A program made the translations under genes and the position numbers. From an uncultured Bacteriovorax sp. (GTDB taxonomy: Bacteria; Bdellovibrionota; Bacteriovoracia; Bacteriovoracales; Bacteriovoracaceae), in NCBI GenBank assembly GCA_946481315.1, contig CAMLMH010000005.1, positions 1 through 64,000 of the forward strand: a stretch of 64,000 bases of DNA, read 5' to 3'. The stretch's first letter is position 1; each line of letters begins with the position of its first letter. The notes under the pieces were generated by a model. The model made no database searches. It saw only the letters and a program-made list of their open reading frames with translations, and had not been told where the DNA came from. This document shows, piece after piece, positions 51,357-60,628 of this stretch.

Positions 51357-53513
51357 CTAAAAATTTAATGTCCAAACATAAGAGCCAAGCACGACAATCA
51401 ACACGACAAAGTACAGTTGAATGCGTCCCGACTGAACGGTTCTCAAAACAACGTTCATCAAACGAACACTTGCTCCGGTACCATCAACCATTCCGCTATC
51501 GATAATATTGTTATCGAACCAGCGTGAAATGGCATAAGCGTAACGATTAACAGTTGCCCATCCATCGACAAGGTATTTGTCATGGAAGCCCATATCAAAT
51601 CGTGCCAGGAGATTATTAAAAGGAAGCAGTCCCTTCTGAATAATTTTTCCAATATAAAGTTCATCAAAATAATATTTATTCTTCAGTGCAGTTCTCCATC
51701 CGGAGAATGTGTTAGCCCACCAGTCAGGGCTCCATGTTTTGCGTACAAACATCTGGAACGCAACAAAAATACCAAAAAAGGCAATGAAAATTGAAAGTGT
51801 TGCACCAATCATATGCGCTTGGTGAACATGGTGAGCTTCATCTTTAGTCATGCCGTGGTCAGCATCATAATGTGCTTTTTCCAGGCCGCCCTTTTCGCGT
51901 GTATCAACACTGCCGAAGTCTTCACGTTTATAATGAGCAAAATGATCCAGATGTTTTACTTCCGGCTTATGAATGAGTGTTGAAAACCATTCATATCTCG
52001 AACCAAACAGGTTTACTTCTCCCTGCCCAGTGAATGATCCCGAGTAGAATAGACCCAACGTGAAAACTGAAAGAATCAAAAGAGGAATGTTGGCATTCCA
52101 GCTAATGTGTTCATCATGAGCGTGATCGTAAATATGATGGTCGCGAGGCTCACCCATGAAAGTTAAAAACAGCATTCTGAACATATAGAAAGCAGTTAGA
52201 AGAGCTCCACCAAATCCAAGAAGGGCCACTGGAATAAAGGTTGGATTGTTCATCGCCTGAAGAAGTGCATCACCTAAGATACGGTCTTTAGATACAAATC
52301 CAGAGAAGAACGGAACACCGGCAATGGCAAAACAACAAAGCAGCATTGCAAAAAATGTGTATGGCATTTTCTTACGAAGACCACCCATTGATGGCATTTC
52401 ATTAGTATGAACCGTGTGAATGACGGCACCGGCTGAAAGAAAGAGGCAAGCTTTGAAAACAGCGTGAGTTATAAGATGCATGAAAGAAGCATTGTATGAT
52501 CCAACACCAATCCCGATAACCATGTATCCCAGCTGAGAGATTGTTGAGTAAGCAAGAACCGCTTTGATATCTGTCTGGATAAGTGCAATGGTTGCTGCAC
52601 CAAAAGCCGTGATCGCACCTACGTAAGCGATGAATGTTGTTAAATGTCCAAGCTCCATTAAAGGATACATTCTGAGAGATAAATAAACACCTGCAGCAAC
52701 CATCGTTGCAGCATGGATCAGTGCCGAACATGGAGTCGGACCCCACATTGCGTCTGGTAACCAGACTTGTAATGGAACCTGAGCTGATTTACCCATTGTT
52801 CCCATGAAGATTGAGAAACCGGCAACAGTCGCAAAGGGAAGACCAAGGATCATCAGATCATTTAATTTACCTGATCCAATGGCTGCATAAATATCAACAA
52901 ATGATGTGCTTCCTACAACAGTCCAGATTGCCAGGATTCCAAGCAGGAAAAACACGTCTCCCACTCGAGTCGTCATAAATGCTTTCATCGAAGCATTTCC
53001 GGCACCTTCTTTTTCGTAGTAAAAACCAATGAGTGAGTATGAACAAAAACCCATTAACTCCCAGAACATGAAGAAAGAAAGCAGGTTGTCTGAAAGAACA
53101 AGTCCGAGCATAGCCGATGTAAAGAGTGACAGGTAAACAAAGAAACGGCCAAAACGAGCGTCGTCATGCATATACCATGTTGAGAAAACATGGATCAATG
53201 TGGCAACACCTGTAACCATTAAAAGCATTACTGCTGTCATGTTATCAATATAGATACCAAGGTTAACCTTAAAAAGATGTCCACCGGCACTTAAATCAAA
53301 CCAATTGAAAACTTTGTGGATATGGTAGTTAACCGCATAGACATCCATGAAGTCCGCAAAGATTCTGAAAGCGAAAATGAAAGAACCAAAAATCGCTAAT
53401 GTACTAAGCGCTACTGCAATATTCGTAAAACGTTTAACAATGAAAACGTTAATGACGAATGCAAAAAACGGCAGCAGAACGATAGGGGCGACAGTCGAAA
53501 GTGTATAATCCAT
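51357..53513 (-). CDS. nuoL: Complex I membrane subunit NuoL, first set
   Basis: A 718-residue subunit, longer than usual (about 610-660). It contains FFMFWELMGFCSYSLIGFYY, GTMGKSAQVPLQVWLPDAMW, CSALIHAATMVAAGVYLSLR, QTDIKAVLAYSTISQLGYMV and a C-terminal lateral-helix region. Extra length comes from His/Asp-rich loops: around 52097-52150 (HHIYDHAHDEHISW) and 51811-51873 (HYDADHGM and DEAHHVHQAH). These resemble, but do not match, the His-rich loop in NuoL2. Confidence 0.94.
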   Translation of the reverse strand: MDYTLSTVAPIVLLPFFAFVINVFIVKRFTNIAVALSTLAIFGSFIFAFRIFADFMDVYAVNYHIHKVFNWFDLSAGGHLFKVNLGIYIDNMTAVMLLMVTGVATLIHVFSTWYMHDDARFGRFFVYLSLFTSAMLGLVLSDNLLSFFMFWELMGFCSYSLIGFYYEKEGAGNASMKAFMTTRVGDVFFLLGILAIWTVVGSTSFVDIYAAIGSGKLNDLMILGLPFATVAGFSIFMGTMGKSAQVPLQVWLPDAMWGPTPCSALIHAATMVAAGVYLSLRMYPLMELGHLTTFIAYVGAITAFGAATIALIQTDIKAVLAYSTISQLGYMVIGIGVGSYNASFMHLITHAVFKACLFLSAGAVIHTVHTNEMPSMGGLRKKMPYTFFAMLLCCFAIAGVPFFSGFVSKDRILGDALLQAMNNPTFIPVALLGFGGALLTAFYMFRMLFLTFMGEPRDHHIYDHAHDEHISWNANIPLLILSVFTLGLFYSGSFTGQGEVNLFGSRYEWFSTLIHKPEVKHLDHFAHYKREDFGSVDTREKGGLEKAHYDADHGMTKDEAHHVHQAHMIGATLSIFIAFFGIFVAFQMFVRKTWSPDWWANTFSGWRTALKNKYYFDELYIGKIIQKGLLPFNNLLARFDMGFHDKYLVDGWATVNRYAYAISRWFDNNIIDSGMVDGTGASVRLMNVVLRTVQSGRIQLYFVVLIVVLGSYVWTLNF

Positions 53514-53536
53514 AGTCTCTATATCCTTATCAAGTC

Positions 53537-53842
53537 CTAATTCTGTAAAGTTGAAGCGTCATCAATATGAATACTTTCACGTAATTGAAAGAATCTGATG
53601 ACAATCGCTAATCCTACGGCAGCTTCAGTAGCAGCAACGACGATAATGAAAAGACTCATTATATGTCCGTCGAGATTGTTATTCAGAAACTTGGTATAAG
53701 CGACGAAATTTAAAGCCGAAGCGTTAAGGATTAATTCAATCCCTAAAAGCATGGCAATAATATTTTTACGGGCCACCATAACGAGGACGCCGCAAATAAA
53801 CAATGCGAATGAAATTCCCAGATAAGACGCTAAACTAATCAT
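53537..53842 (-). CDS. nuoK: Complex I membrane subunit NuoK, first set
   Basis: A 101-residue three-helix subunit with LLGIELILNASALNFVAY and FIIVVAATEAAVGLAIVIRF, both carrying the conserved membrane Glu. The ATG at 53842 overlaps nuoJ1 by eight bases; a longer open frame to 53881 has no family support. It precedes nuoL1 by about 23 bases. Confidence 0.94.
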   Translation of the reverse strand: MISLASYLGISFALFICGVLVMVARKNIIAMLLGIELILNASALNFVAYTKFLNNNLDGHIMSLFIIVVAATEAAVGLAIVIRFFQLRESIHIDDASTLQN

Positions 53843-54368
53843 GTACTTCTTTCCTTGGACGAGAAATGATTGCGGCTCCAATTAATGCTCCCAACAGAAG
53901 AACGGACGAGATCTCGAATGCCAGAATATGATCTGTTGCGAGGATAGTTCCGATTCTTTCAACTGTCGGCTGGTTTTCTGTTAATGGAAGCTGATTTACT
54001 TTAACAGCGTTTAAAATGATTTTTGCCAGAATAAGTGCTGTCACAACAGCTGCGAATCCTGCGATAAAAAACGTTTTTCTGTTACCCATGGAAGGAATTT
54101 TTTCCAGGCCATAACGGTTTATTTTATTGCTGGCTCCACCGGTTAACATAATGGCAAACAACATAAGGATAACAACACCGCCGGCGTAAACAACTAGCTG
54201 AGTTGCAGCCAGGAAATCTGCTCCTATACACACGTATAATCCGGCAACACCAAAAAGTGAGGCGAGTAGATAAATACAGGCATGCATAAGATTTTTACTG
54301 TAAACAACAGCAAAAGCTCCGCCTAATGTTAAAACTGCAGAAAGCAAAAAGAGTGTATTCGTGAACAC
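53835..54368 (-). CDS. nuoJ: Complex I membrane subunit NuoJ, first set
   Basis: A 177-residue five-helix subunit: AVVYSKNLMHACIYLLASLF, TQLVVYAGGVVILMLFAIML (the helix-3 YAGG motif) and FEISSVLLLGALIGAAIIS. It begins with GTG, with GGGGAA six bases upstream, 19 bases after nuoH1. The rich hydrophobic profile matches typical NuoJ. Unlike NuoJ2 it has YAGGVVIL rather than NAGAIAIL. Confidence 0.93.
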   Translation of the reverse strand: MFTNTLFLLSAVLTLGGAFAVVYSKNLMHACIYLLASLFGVAGLYVCIGADFLAATQLVVYAGGVVILMLFAIMLTGGASNKINRYGLEKIPSMGNRKTFFIAGFAAVVTALILAKIILNAVKVNQLPLTENQPTVERIGTILATDHILAFEISSVLLLGALIGAAIISRPRKEVHD

Positions 54369-54387
54369 TTAAAATTCCCCTTCCTTA

Positions 54388-55581
54388 TTAGTGTCCGCCG
54401 CCAGTAGTGCTGGCTGCGTGAAAAATAAGACTGAATAATGATTTTCCGTCAAAGGCGTACATCCAGACTGCGCAACCGATCAGGTTGAATAATGCAATCG
54501 GAGTTAAGTATTTCCAGCAAAGAGTCATGAGTTGATCAACGCGAAGACGTGGAAGCGTCCAGCGAACCCAAATAACAACATAATAAAGGATAAGAGTTTT
54601 AGTAAAAAATGAACCCAGCTCCAGAACTTGACCGATATTTTGAGCAAGCATTCCGTCTAGACCAAGCTCCATCAGGAATTTTCCTGAACCAAGATCAAAA
54701 GGAACCTTATATCCGCCAAGGAAAAGAGCAACGGCAACAGCGCAAACAACAAATACTTCAATATATTCAGCAAGAGCAAAGAACCCAAACTTCATCCCCG
54801 AATATTCTGTATGATAACCAGAAACAAGCTCTGATTCCGCTTCCGGTAAGTCGAAAGGTGCACGGTTTGTTTCGGCCAGTGCTGAAATGAAGTAAACGAA
54901 GAAGCCGATAAATGCGAATGGATTATGAAGAATAAACCACTCGTGCGGCGCTCCGCCCTGACCACTAATTAAAGTTTTCATGGATAATCCACCGGCCAGT
55001 AAAACGATGGAAATAATCGTGATTGTTGCTGGGATCTCGTACGAGATGATTTGCGAAGCTCCGCGCATTCCACCAAGCATTGACCATTTTGAGTTCGAGG
55101 CATACCCACCCAGAAAAACACCCACACCAACCAGTGAAGCCATACCTACGAGGTAGAAAATACCAACATTCAGATCCGATAGCATAAATCCACTGGAATA
55201 TGGAACAACGGCAAGGGTTGCAAAAACACCGACGAGACAGATGACCGGAGCGAGGTTAAATACCAGTTTGTCAGCTCCGCCAGTGATAATATCTTCTTTT
55301 AAAATCATCTTCACCCCATCGGCCAGGAATTGAAGAAGACCAAATGGACCTACACGGTTTGGACCGATACGCGCCTGAAGATCGGCTGAAATTTTTCTTT
55401 CAGCGTATGTTCCCAAACCACCAATAGTCGCCATAACGGCAACGATGATTAGAGCAACGATGGCAAAAATGACAAAAGCTAAAAGTGAAGAAGCATCAAA
55501 ACCCAATACTTTTGAAAGCCAGGCAGCTGTATTTTGAAATTCATTTGACTGGGCAAAATAAGAAACGACTGTGGAATTCAT
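54388..55581 (-). CDS. nuoH: Complex I membrane subunit NuoH, first set
   Basis: A 397-residue quinone-site subunit, longer than NuoH2 by an N-terminal extension and a C-terminal tail. Landmarks: AERKISADLQARIGPNRVGP, LLQFLADGVKMILKEDI, YASNSKWSMLGGMRGASQII, SYEIPA, AETNRAPFDLPEAESELVSG, YHTEYSGMKFGFFALAEYIE and WVRWTLPRLRVDQLM. The ATG at 55581 follows the nuoA1 stop by two bases with AAGGA upstream; a GTG one codon earlier overlaps that stop. Confidence 0.95.
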   Translation of the reverse strand: MNSTVVSYFAQSNEFQNTAAWLSKVLGFDASSLLAFVIFAIVALIIVAVMATIGGLGTYAERKISADLQARIGPNRVGPFGLLQFLADGVKMILKEDIITGGADKLVFNLAPVICLVGVFATLAVVPYSSGFMLSDLNVGIFYLVGMASLVGVGVFLGGYASNSKWSMLGGMRGASQIISYEIPATITIISIVLLAGGLSMKTLISGQGGAPHEWFILHNPFAFIGFFVYFISALAETNRAPFDLPEAESELVSGYHTEYSGMKFGFFALAEYIEVFVVCAVAVALFLGGYKVPFDLGSGKFLMELGLDGMLAQNIGQVLELGSFFTKTLILYYVVIWVRWTLPRLRVDQLMTLCWKYLTPIALFNLIGCAVWMYAFDGKSLFSLIFHAASTTGGGH

Positions 55582-55583
55582 CA

Positions 55584-56009
55584 CTAATCCTTTTTACCAA
55601 TGTTTGTGTGAGTAGAATGGAAACTTTTAACCCAGTCCAGATCGCCTTTTTTCCAGCAATAAACCAGACCAGAAACAAGAACTAAAACGAACGCTAGAAC
55701 TGACATCAACAGCGTTCCGCCCATTCCAATTTCATTAAAACGCTTAAAGACCGCTGCAACCGGGAACATAAGCGCACTTTCAACATCAAAAATGATGAAG
55801 ATAAGGGCCACAACGTAGAAACGGACGTTAAAGTTAGCCCAAGCTGTACCAACTGGTTCTTCACCACACTCGTAAGCTGTTTCCTTCAACTTGTTCGGGT
55901 TGTGAGGACGAATAAAACTTCCCAAAAGTAATGAACCACCTGCCACTAAAATGGCGAGTGCAATCAAAATAACAATGGGCATGTAGACGTCTAGATTTAA
56001 TGTCGACAT
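55584..56009 (-). CDS. nuoA: Complex I membrane subunit NuoA, first set
   Basis: A 141-residue subunit with KLKETAYECGEEPVGTAWAN (the YECG loop with its quinone-site Cys) and VRFYVVALIFIIFDVESALM, conserved in NuoA. The ATG at 56009 has GGAG six bases upstream; the longer frame to 56036 lacks support. It starts the fourteen-gene membrane-arm block, divergent from mfd across about 100 bases. NuoB, which normally follows, is absent; nuoH comes next. Confidence 0.94.
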   Translation of the reverse strand: MSTLNLDVYMPIVILIALAILVAGGSLLLGSFIRPHNPNKLKETAYECGEEPVGTAWANFNVRFYVVALIFIIFDVESALMFPVAAVFKRFNEIGMGGTLLMSVLAFVLVLVSGLVYCWKKGDLDWVKSFHSTHTNIGKKD

Positions 56010-56108
56010 CTTGATCTCCGAGAATAAAAAATCCACTTTTTTAGTTTCCTTAGATTACACGAAAATATAATATCTTGGAAATAGTTTGTTTCGTTTAAAG
56101 ACAATCAT
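56010..56108. promoter_or_regulatory. Divergent control region between nuoA and mfd
   Basis: A 99-base AT-rich gap with a perfect plus-strand TATAAT at 56066-56071, overlapped on the minus strand by TATATT/TATTAT. No good -35 box accompanies either. It must hold the promoters of the long nuo transcript and of mfd, but their exact position is not resolved. Confidence 0.35.
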
Positions 56109-59100
56109 ATGACACACTTCAATTCACTGCTCCAAAAAATTTTGAACTGGGATGGAAGTGCTTCATCACCGCTCTATCTCTACGGTGCCAACACCCAACA
56201 ATGGTCGTTTATTCTCAACACATTTTTGAATGAGCACTCTAAACAGTTTTTGCAAAAATCTCACGTCATTGTCACAGCGAGTAATGACGAAGCCGAAGAC
56301 TTCCATGCTTCGCTGCACTTGGCCCACGGCAACAATTCAATAGAACTACTTTTTTATCCGGGACTTGAAGCGTCGCCATATTCAGGCGTTCTTTCATCTG
56401 AAAAATGTTTTTATGAACGCCTGGAAGTACTCAGCAAACTGCATCGATTTTCAACAACAAAAACAAAATTTATTCTTGTGACTTCGTTTGAGGCACTTTC
56501 ACTAAAAACTCCGCCAAAATCTTTTTTCAATCAATTTAGTTTTGACCTGAAAATTGATGACATCATCTCGCCAACTGATCTGGCCCGTAAATTAGTGACG
56601 CTGGGTTATTCGTCAGCAACTTCGGTTGAAGAGCCGGGAACCTTTATTCAAAAAGGGCAAATTTTTGATATTTATCCCGTTGGTTCAGGACCTGTGCGCT
56701 TATCCTATTTTGACGATTTAATTGAATCCATTCATTCCATTGATCTGGATACACAGAAAACGCTTCGTGATCAGTCTTATCAACAAATACCAGTTGCCCC
56801 AGCAGCCCGCATTCTGGCGCAACATGATTTTCCAGTTACGTTAAGAGAAAACATTCCTAACTTTGGCCCTGCTTTTAAAAACAAGTTTGAATATAGAAAA
56901 AATGTTTTTGCCCGGTTAAGTGATGGTCAGCTTTTTGAAAATTATCCTGCCTATTTTCCGCTTTTTTTTAAAGATGCAATTAGCCTTGTTGATTATCTGG
57001 ATCGCGATCAAACCATGTTTTTATATATGGGTGCCAGTGAAATTCAGCGCTCCCATCTGGATATGATTGAGAGTTTCCGTGTTGAATTTGAACAGTCTCA
57101 GGAGGATCCTGCCAATGAAAGTATATTGCCTGATCCAGCCCGACTGTATGATTTTACCCTGGTTAGTAATTTAACCGATGATAAAAATCTTCTCGTCGAT
57201 CAAATCAATCTCACGATGACAGTTGGTGAGGTTGCCGACTCGGTTGATCTGCGGCTTATCAGTACAAAAACTTTCTTTAATCAAAATATCAATCCCGCTC
57301 TTCCTAAACCGGACTATATTGTGGCGGCACTGCAGTTTCTGAAAAAGCAGTTTCAGTTTCGGGGAAAAATTTATTTTTCATCTTATAGTGAGGCTTCGAA
57401 AAAAGAAATCCAGCATTTAATCGAAATGCAGGATTACACCGAAGACTTGAAACGAAGAATTGAATTCCTGAATTTCAGAGTGAGTGAAGGATTTTACTAC
57501 GAAGGTGAAAACTTCCTGATAATTACTGATGGCGATTTGTTTGCCGCTAAAAAAACCAAAGCACAGAAACAGAAAAAAGTTGATCTCGATTTATTTGCTG
57601 AGCAACTTGCGACTCTAAAAGCCGGTGACTTCGTTGTTCACAGTGAGTACGGAGTAGGTGAATACCTGGGCATGGAAGCACTCGACATCGGTGGCGATAA
57701 GAGTGATTTTCTGGTTTTAAAATATGCCGAAAACGACAAGGTTTATGTTCCTGTTTACAAGCTTAACTTAATTCAAAAACACGCTGATTCAGCGGCAGGA
57801 TTAAAGACCGACAGCTTACGCACGAACAAGTTTGCCCTTCTAAAAGCTCGTGCCCGTAATTCGGCAAAAACCCTGGCTTTTGATTTACTTAAACTGCAGG
57901 CGGAAAGACAGTCATCTGTTGCTTACGCATTCTCTCCCCCGGATCATCTTTACCGAGAGTTCGAACTGGCCTTTCCATTTGATGAAACTCCCGATCAGGC
58001 CCGGGCCATTGAAGAAGTTCTTGAATGCATGCAAAAACCAGTTCCAATGGATTACCTGGTCTGTGGTGATGTCGGGTTCGGAAAAACCGAAGTCGCGATG
58101 CGAGCTGCTTTTAAAGCAGTGGAAGATAAAAAACAAGTTGCCGTTTTAGTTCCCACTACAATTCTGGCACTCCAGCATTACAACTCATTCACAAAACGAT
58201 TTAAAGATTTCCCCATCCGGATTGAATTTATCTCGCGTTTTAAATCAGCTAAGGAATCTAAAGAAATTCTGGAAAAAGCTGAAAAAGGTGAGATCGACAT
58301 TCTCATCGGAACTCATAAGTTACTGTCGGACAAACTGAAATTTTCCGATCTGGGTCTGGTGATTGTCGATGAAGAACAACGTTTTGGAGTCGGTCATAAG
58401 GAAAAGCTGAAACTGATGAAAGCGTCGGTTGATTTTTTAACCCTTACTGCTACCCCTATTCCGCGAACGTTGCAGATGGCCTTCCTGGGTCTGCGCGATT
58501 TATCGCTTATTAAAACGGCTCCCCCGCGCAGACAATCTATCAAAACCTATGTCATTAAAGAAGACGACCTGACGATTCAGATGGCCATTCAAAAAGAGCT
58601 TCAGCGTGGCGGTCAAGTCTTCGTTGTTCACAACAAAGTTAACGATATTGAAGAATACGCCGGTTATATTCGCGAACTTGTTCCGGAAGCAAAAATTGTT
58701 TTTGCTCACGGACAGATGAGCGAAAAAGAACTGGAAGATAAAATTAATGCCTTTTATAACGGCACTTATCAGGTCTTAATAGCTACGACGATCATTGAAT
58801 CGGGAATTGATATTCCTAACGCCAACACCATGATCATCGATCGCGCCGATACCTATGGACTTTCACAATTACATCAGTTGCGGGGAAGGATTGGCCGCTC
58901 CGATAAAAAGGCTTACGCCTACTTTGTTGTTCCGCGATTACGTGAGATTTCAACTATTGCGCAAAAGCGTCTGCATGCCCTGCAAACATATGCAGACATG
59001 GGTGCCGGCTTTAACATTGCTTCAGTTGATTTAGAAATCAGAGGAGCAGGGGACATACTGGGCGCAACTCAATCCGGACATGTCGAAGCTGTGGGTCTTG

Positions 59101-59618
59101 AACTTTACATGGAACTTTTAAAAGATGCGATCAATGAAATTCGCGGCGAAAAGAAGATGCTGAAAAAAGATATCGAAATTGTTACTCCATTTCCGGCATT
59201 TATTCCAAATCATTACATCAGCGATCCAAGTGAGCGCTTAAAACAGTACAAGCGTTTATCAAATTGCGAAACGCTGTCTTTGCTTGAAAACATCCGCGAT
59301 GAATTTCAGGATGTGTATGGACTCTTTAGTGAGGAACTTTCAAACTTATTTGTTGTCCTGGAAACCAGAATTCATCTGCAAACTCTGGGGTTAAAGTCAG
59401 TACAAGTGGGTGGTACAGCGATCACACTCAAATTTGACCGGCAGTTTCTGGAGGATAACACTATCCTACGGGACAAGGTTGTGAACTTCTTCATCTCCAG
59501 ACCAAAAATCTATCAATTTACTCCGGATTACCGGGTGATTTACACCCATAAATCCGCCGTCACTCAGACTGATTTACTCAAGTTCTCCAGAGAGATCAGT
59601 GGACATTTAGTTCCTTAA
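56109..59618 (+). CDS. mfd: Transcription-repair coupling factor Mfd
   Basis: A 1169-residue DNA translocase that removes stalled RNA polymerase and recruits UvrA. The UvrB-like N-terminal module shows YPGLEASPYSGV and GYSSATSVEEPGTF. The RNA-polymerase-interaction domain starts KAGDFVVHSEYGVGEYLGME. The superfamily 2 helicase core has Walker A CGDVGFGKTEVAMRAAFKA, DEEQRFG, TATPIPRTLQMA and GIDIPNANTMIIDRAD/QLRGRIGRS, and the TRCF C-terminal domain ends it. Length is normal for the family. The window also holds the start of uvrA downstream. Confidence 0.97.
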   Translation: MTHFNSLLQKILNWDGSASSPLYLYGANTQQWSFILNTFLNEHSKQFLQKSHVIVTASNDEAEDFHASLHLAHGNNSIELLFYPGLEASPYSGVLSSEKCFYERLEVLSKLHRFSTTKTKFILVTSFEALSLKTPPKSFFNQFSFDLKIDDIISPTDLARKLVTLGYSSATSVEEPGTFIQKGQIFDIYPVGSGPVRLSYFDDLIESIHSIDLDTQKTLRDQSYQQIPVAPAARILAQHDFPVTLRENIPNFGPAFKNKFEYRKNVFARLSDGQLFENYPAYFPLFFKDAISLVDYLDRDQTMFLYMGASEIQRSHLDMIESFRVEFEQSQEDPANESILPDPARLYDFTLVSNLTDDKNLLVDQINLTMTVGEVADSVDLRLISTKTFFNQNINPALPKPDYIVAALQFLKKQFQFRGKIYFSSYSEASKKEIQHLIEMQDYTEDLKRRIEFLNFRVSEGFYYEGENFLIITDGDLFAAKKTKAQKQKKVDLDLFAEQLATLKAGDFVVHSEYGVGEYLGMEALDIGGDKSDFLVLKYAENDKVYVPVYKLNLIQKHADSAAGLKTDSLRTNKFALLKARARNSAKTLAFDLLKLQAERQSSVAYAFSPPDHLYREFELAFPFDETPDQARAIEEVLECMQKPVPMDYLVCGDVGFGKTEVAMRAAFKAVEDKKQVAVLVPTTILALQHYNSFTKRFKDFPIRIEFISRFKSAKESKEILEKAEKGEIDILIGTHKLLSDKLKFSDLGLVIVDEEQRFGVGHKEKLKLMKASVDFLTLTATPIPRTLQMAFLGLRDLSLIKTAPPRRQSIKTYVIKEDDLTIQMAIQKELQRGGQVFVVHNKVNDIEEYAGYIRELVPEAKIVFAHGQMSEKELEDKINAFYNGTYQVLIATTIIESGIDIPNANTMIIDRADTYGLSQLHQLRGRIGRSDKKAYAYFVVPRLREISTIAQKRLHALQTYADMGAGFNIASVDLEIRGAGDILGATQSGHVEAVGLELYMELLKDAINEIRGEKKMLKKDIEIVTPFPAFIPNHYISDPSERLKQYKRLSNCETLSLLENIRDEFQDVYGLFSEELSNLFVVLETRIHLQTLGLKSVQVGGTAITLKFDRQFLEDNTILRDKVVNFFISRPKIYQFTPDYRVIYTHKSAVTQTDLLKFSREISGHLVP

Positions 59619-59715
59619 TAGCGATTTTGCGCCACATTTTTAAATTTCTGTTATCATTAAAATCAATGATCACAACTGTTTGAATTTTAGAACACCATTT
59701 CTGAGGATATTAGTG

Positions 59716-60543
59716 ATGAAAACATCCGTATTTTTAATTCTCTCAATGCTTTTTTCATTTGCTGCCGTCGCACAAAATAAAGCGGCCAATGCAGGAGCTG
59801 TTGTCGCAACAGTGAACGGCGTAGAAATTACCAAGGGACAACTGGATCAGGCTTTCGAACAAAACCTGATGTATGTATCCGATAAAGTAGTTACAAAAGA
59901 GAAAGTACTAAACGACATCATCAACCGCGAAATTGGAATTAAAAAGGCCAAAGAAGCAAAACTGCAGGATGATCCGATAGTTAAATCCAAAATGGAAGAC
60001 GTTCTCTACCACGCTCAAATTTCAAAAGATCTGGAAAAGAAACTTCAGGGTATTACTGTGACTGATAAAGAAGCACAGGACTACTATCAGAGAAATAAAG
60101 AATATCGTACGGCGCATATCCTTTTCCGCATCCGCGTATCACCTGACAAAGAAGAGGTAGAAGAGGCGACTAAAAAAGCACTGGAAGTTTATAAACAACT
60201 CCAGGCTAAACCTCAAATGTGGCCGGAACTTGCTAACAAATATTCACAATCCTCAACTGCTCCGGCAGCTGGTGACATGGGTTACTTACCGGCAATTAAG
60301 TATGCTCCGGAATATTTCAAGGCCATCAACGGAAAAGCTAATGGTTACATCTCTCCACCAGTCAGAACTCAGTTTGGTCTGCATATCATAAAGGTTTTGG
60401 GCGTAAAGGAGTGGAAGGAAGTTGACCCGGCCCTCTATAAAAAGATCGTTTATGATCAAAAGCGTGACAAGATTCTTGAAGAATATTTCGCTGAAGGGCG
60501 CAAAGCTGCCCAGATCAAGATCAATAAGGAATTTTTGAAGTAA
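59716..60543 (+). CDS. Exported parvulin-type peptidyl-prolyl isomerase
   Basis: A 275-residue periplasmic PPIase/chaperone. A signal peptide (KTSVFLILSMLFSFAAVAQ) is followed by a SurA/PpiC-like N-terminal helical domain (VATVNGVEITKGQLDQAFEQ). One parvulin domain follows: YRTAHILFRIRVSPDKEEVE, PAAGDMGYLPAIKYAPEYF and RTQFGLHIIKVLG. It helps fold outer-membrane or secreted proteins. The ATG at 59716 is preferred because it starts the signal peptide, with GAGG nine bases upstream. It precedes a second SurA-like gene by 85 bases. Confidence 0.9.
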   Translation: MKTSVFLILSMLFSFAAVAQNKAANAGAVVATVNGVEITKGQLDQAFEQNLMYVSDKVVTKEKVLNDIINREIGIKKAKEAKLQDDPIVKSKMEDVLYHAQISKDLEKKLQGITVTDKEAQDYYQRNKEYRTAHILFRIRVSPDKEEVEEATKKALEVYKQLQAKPQMWPELANKYSQSSTAPAAGDMGYLPAIKYAPEYFKAINGKANGYISPPVRTQFGLHIIKVLGVKEWKEVDPALYKKIVYDQKRDKILEEYFAEGRKAAQIKINKEFLK

Positions 60544-60628
60544 TTTTTGAACTCTTTGCGACTTGCGTAGTAGAGTCGGATATTTTACTCTTAGGGGCTG
60601 ATAAGGCCCTTTTAAAAGTAGGATACTG

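Noticed and set aside
60593..60616. GGGC..GCCC hairpin with short T run before the second SurA-like gene
   Set aside because: Only four pairs and four T residues; readthrough is likely and the genes may be one operon.
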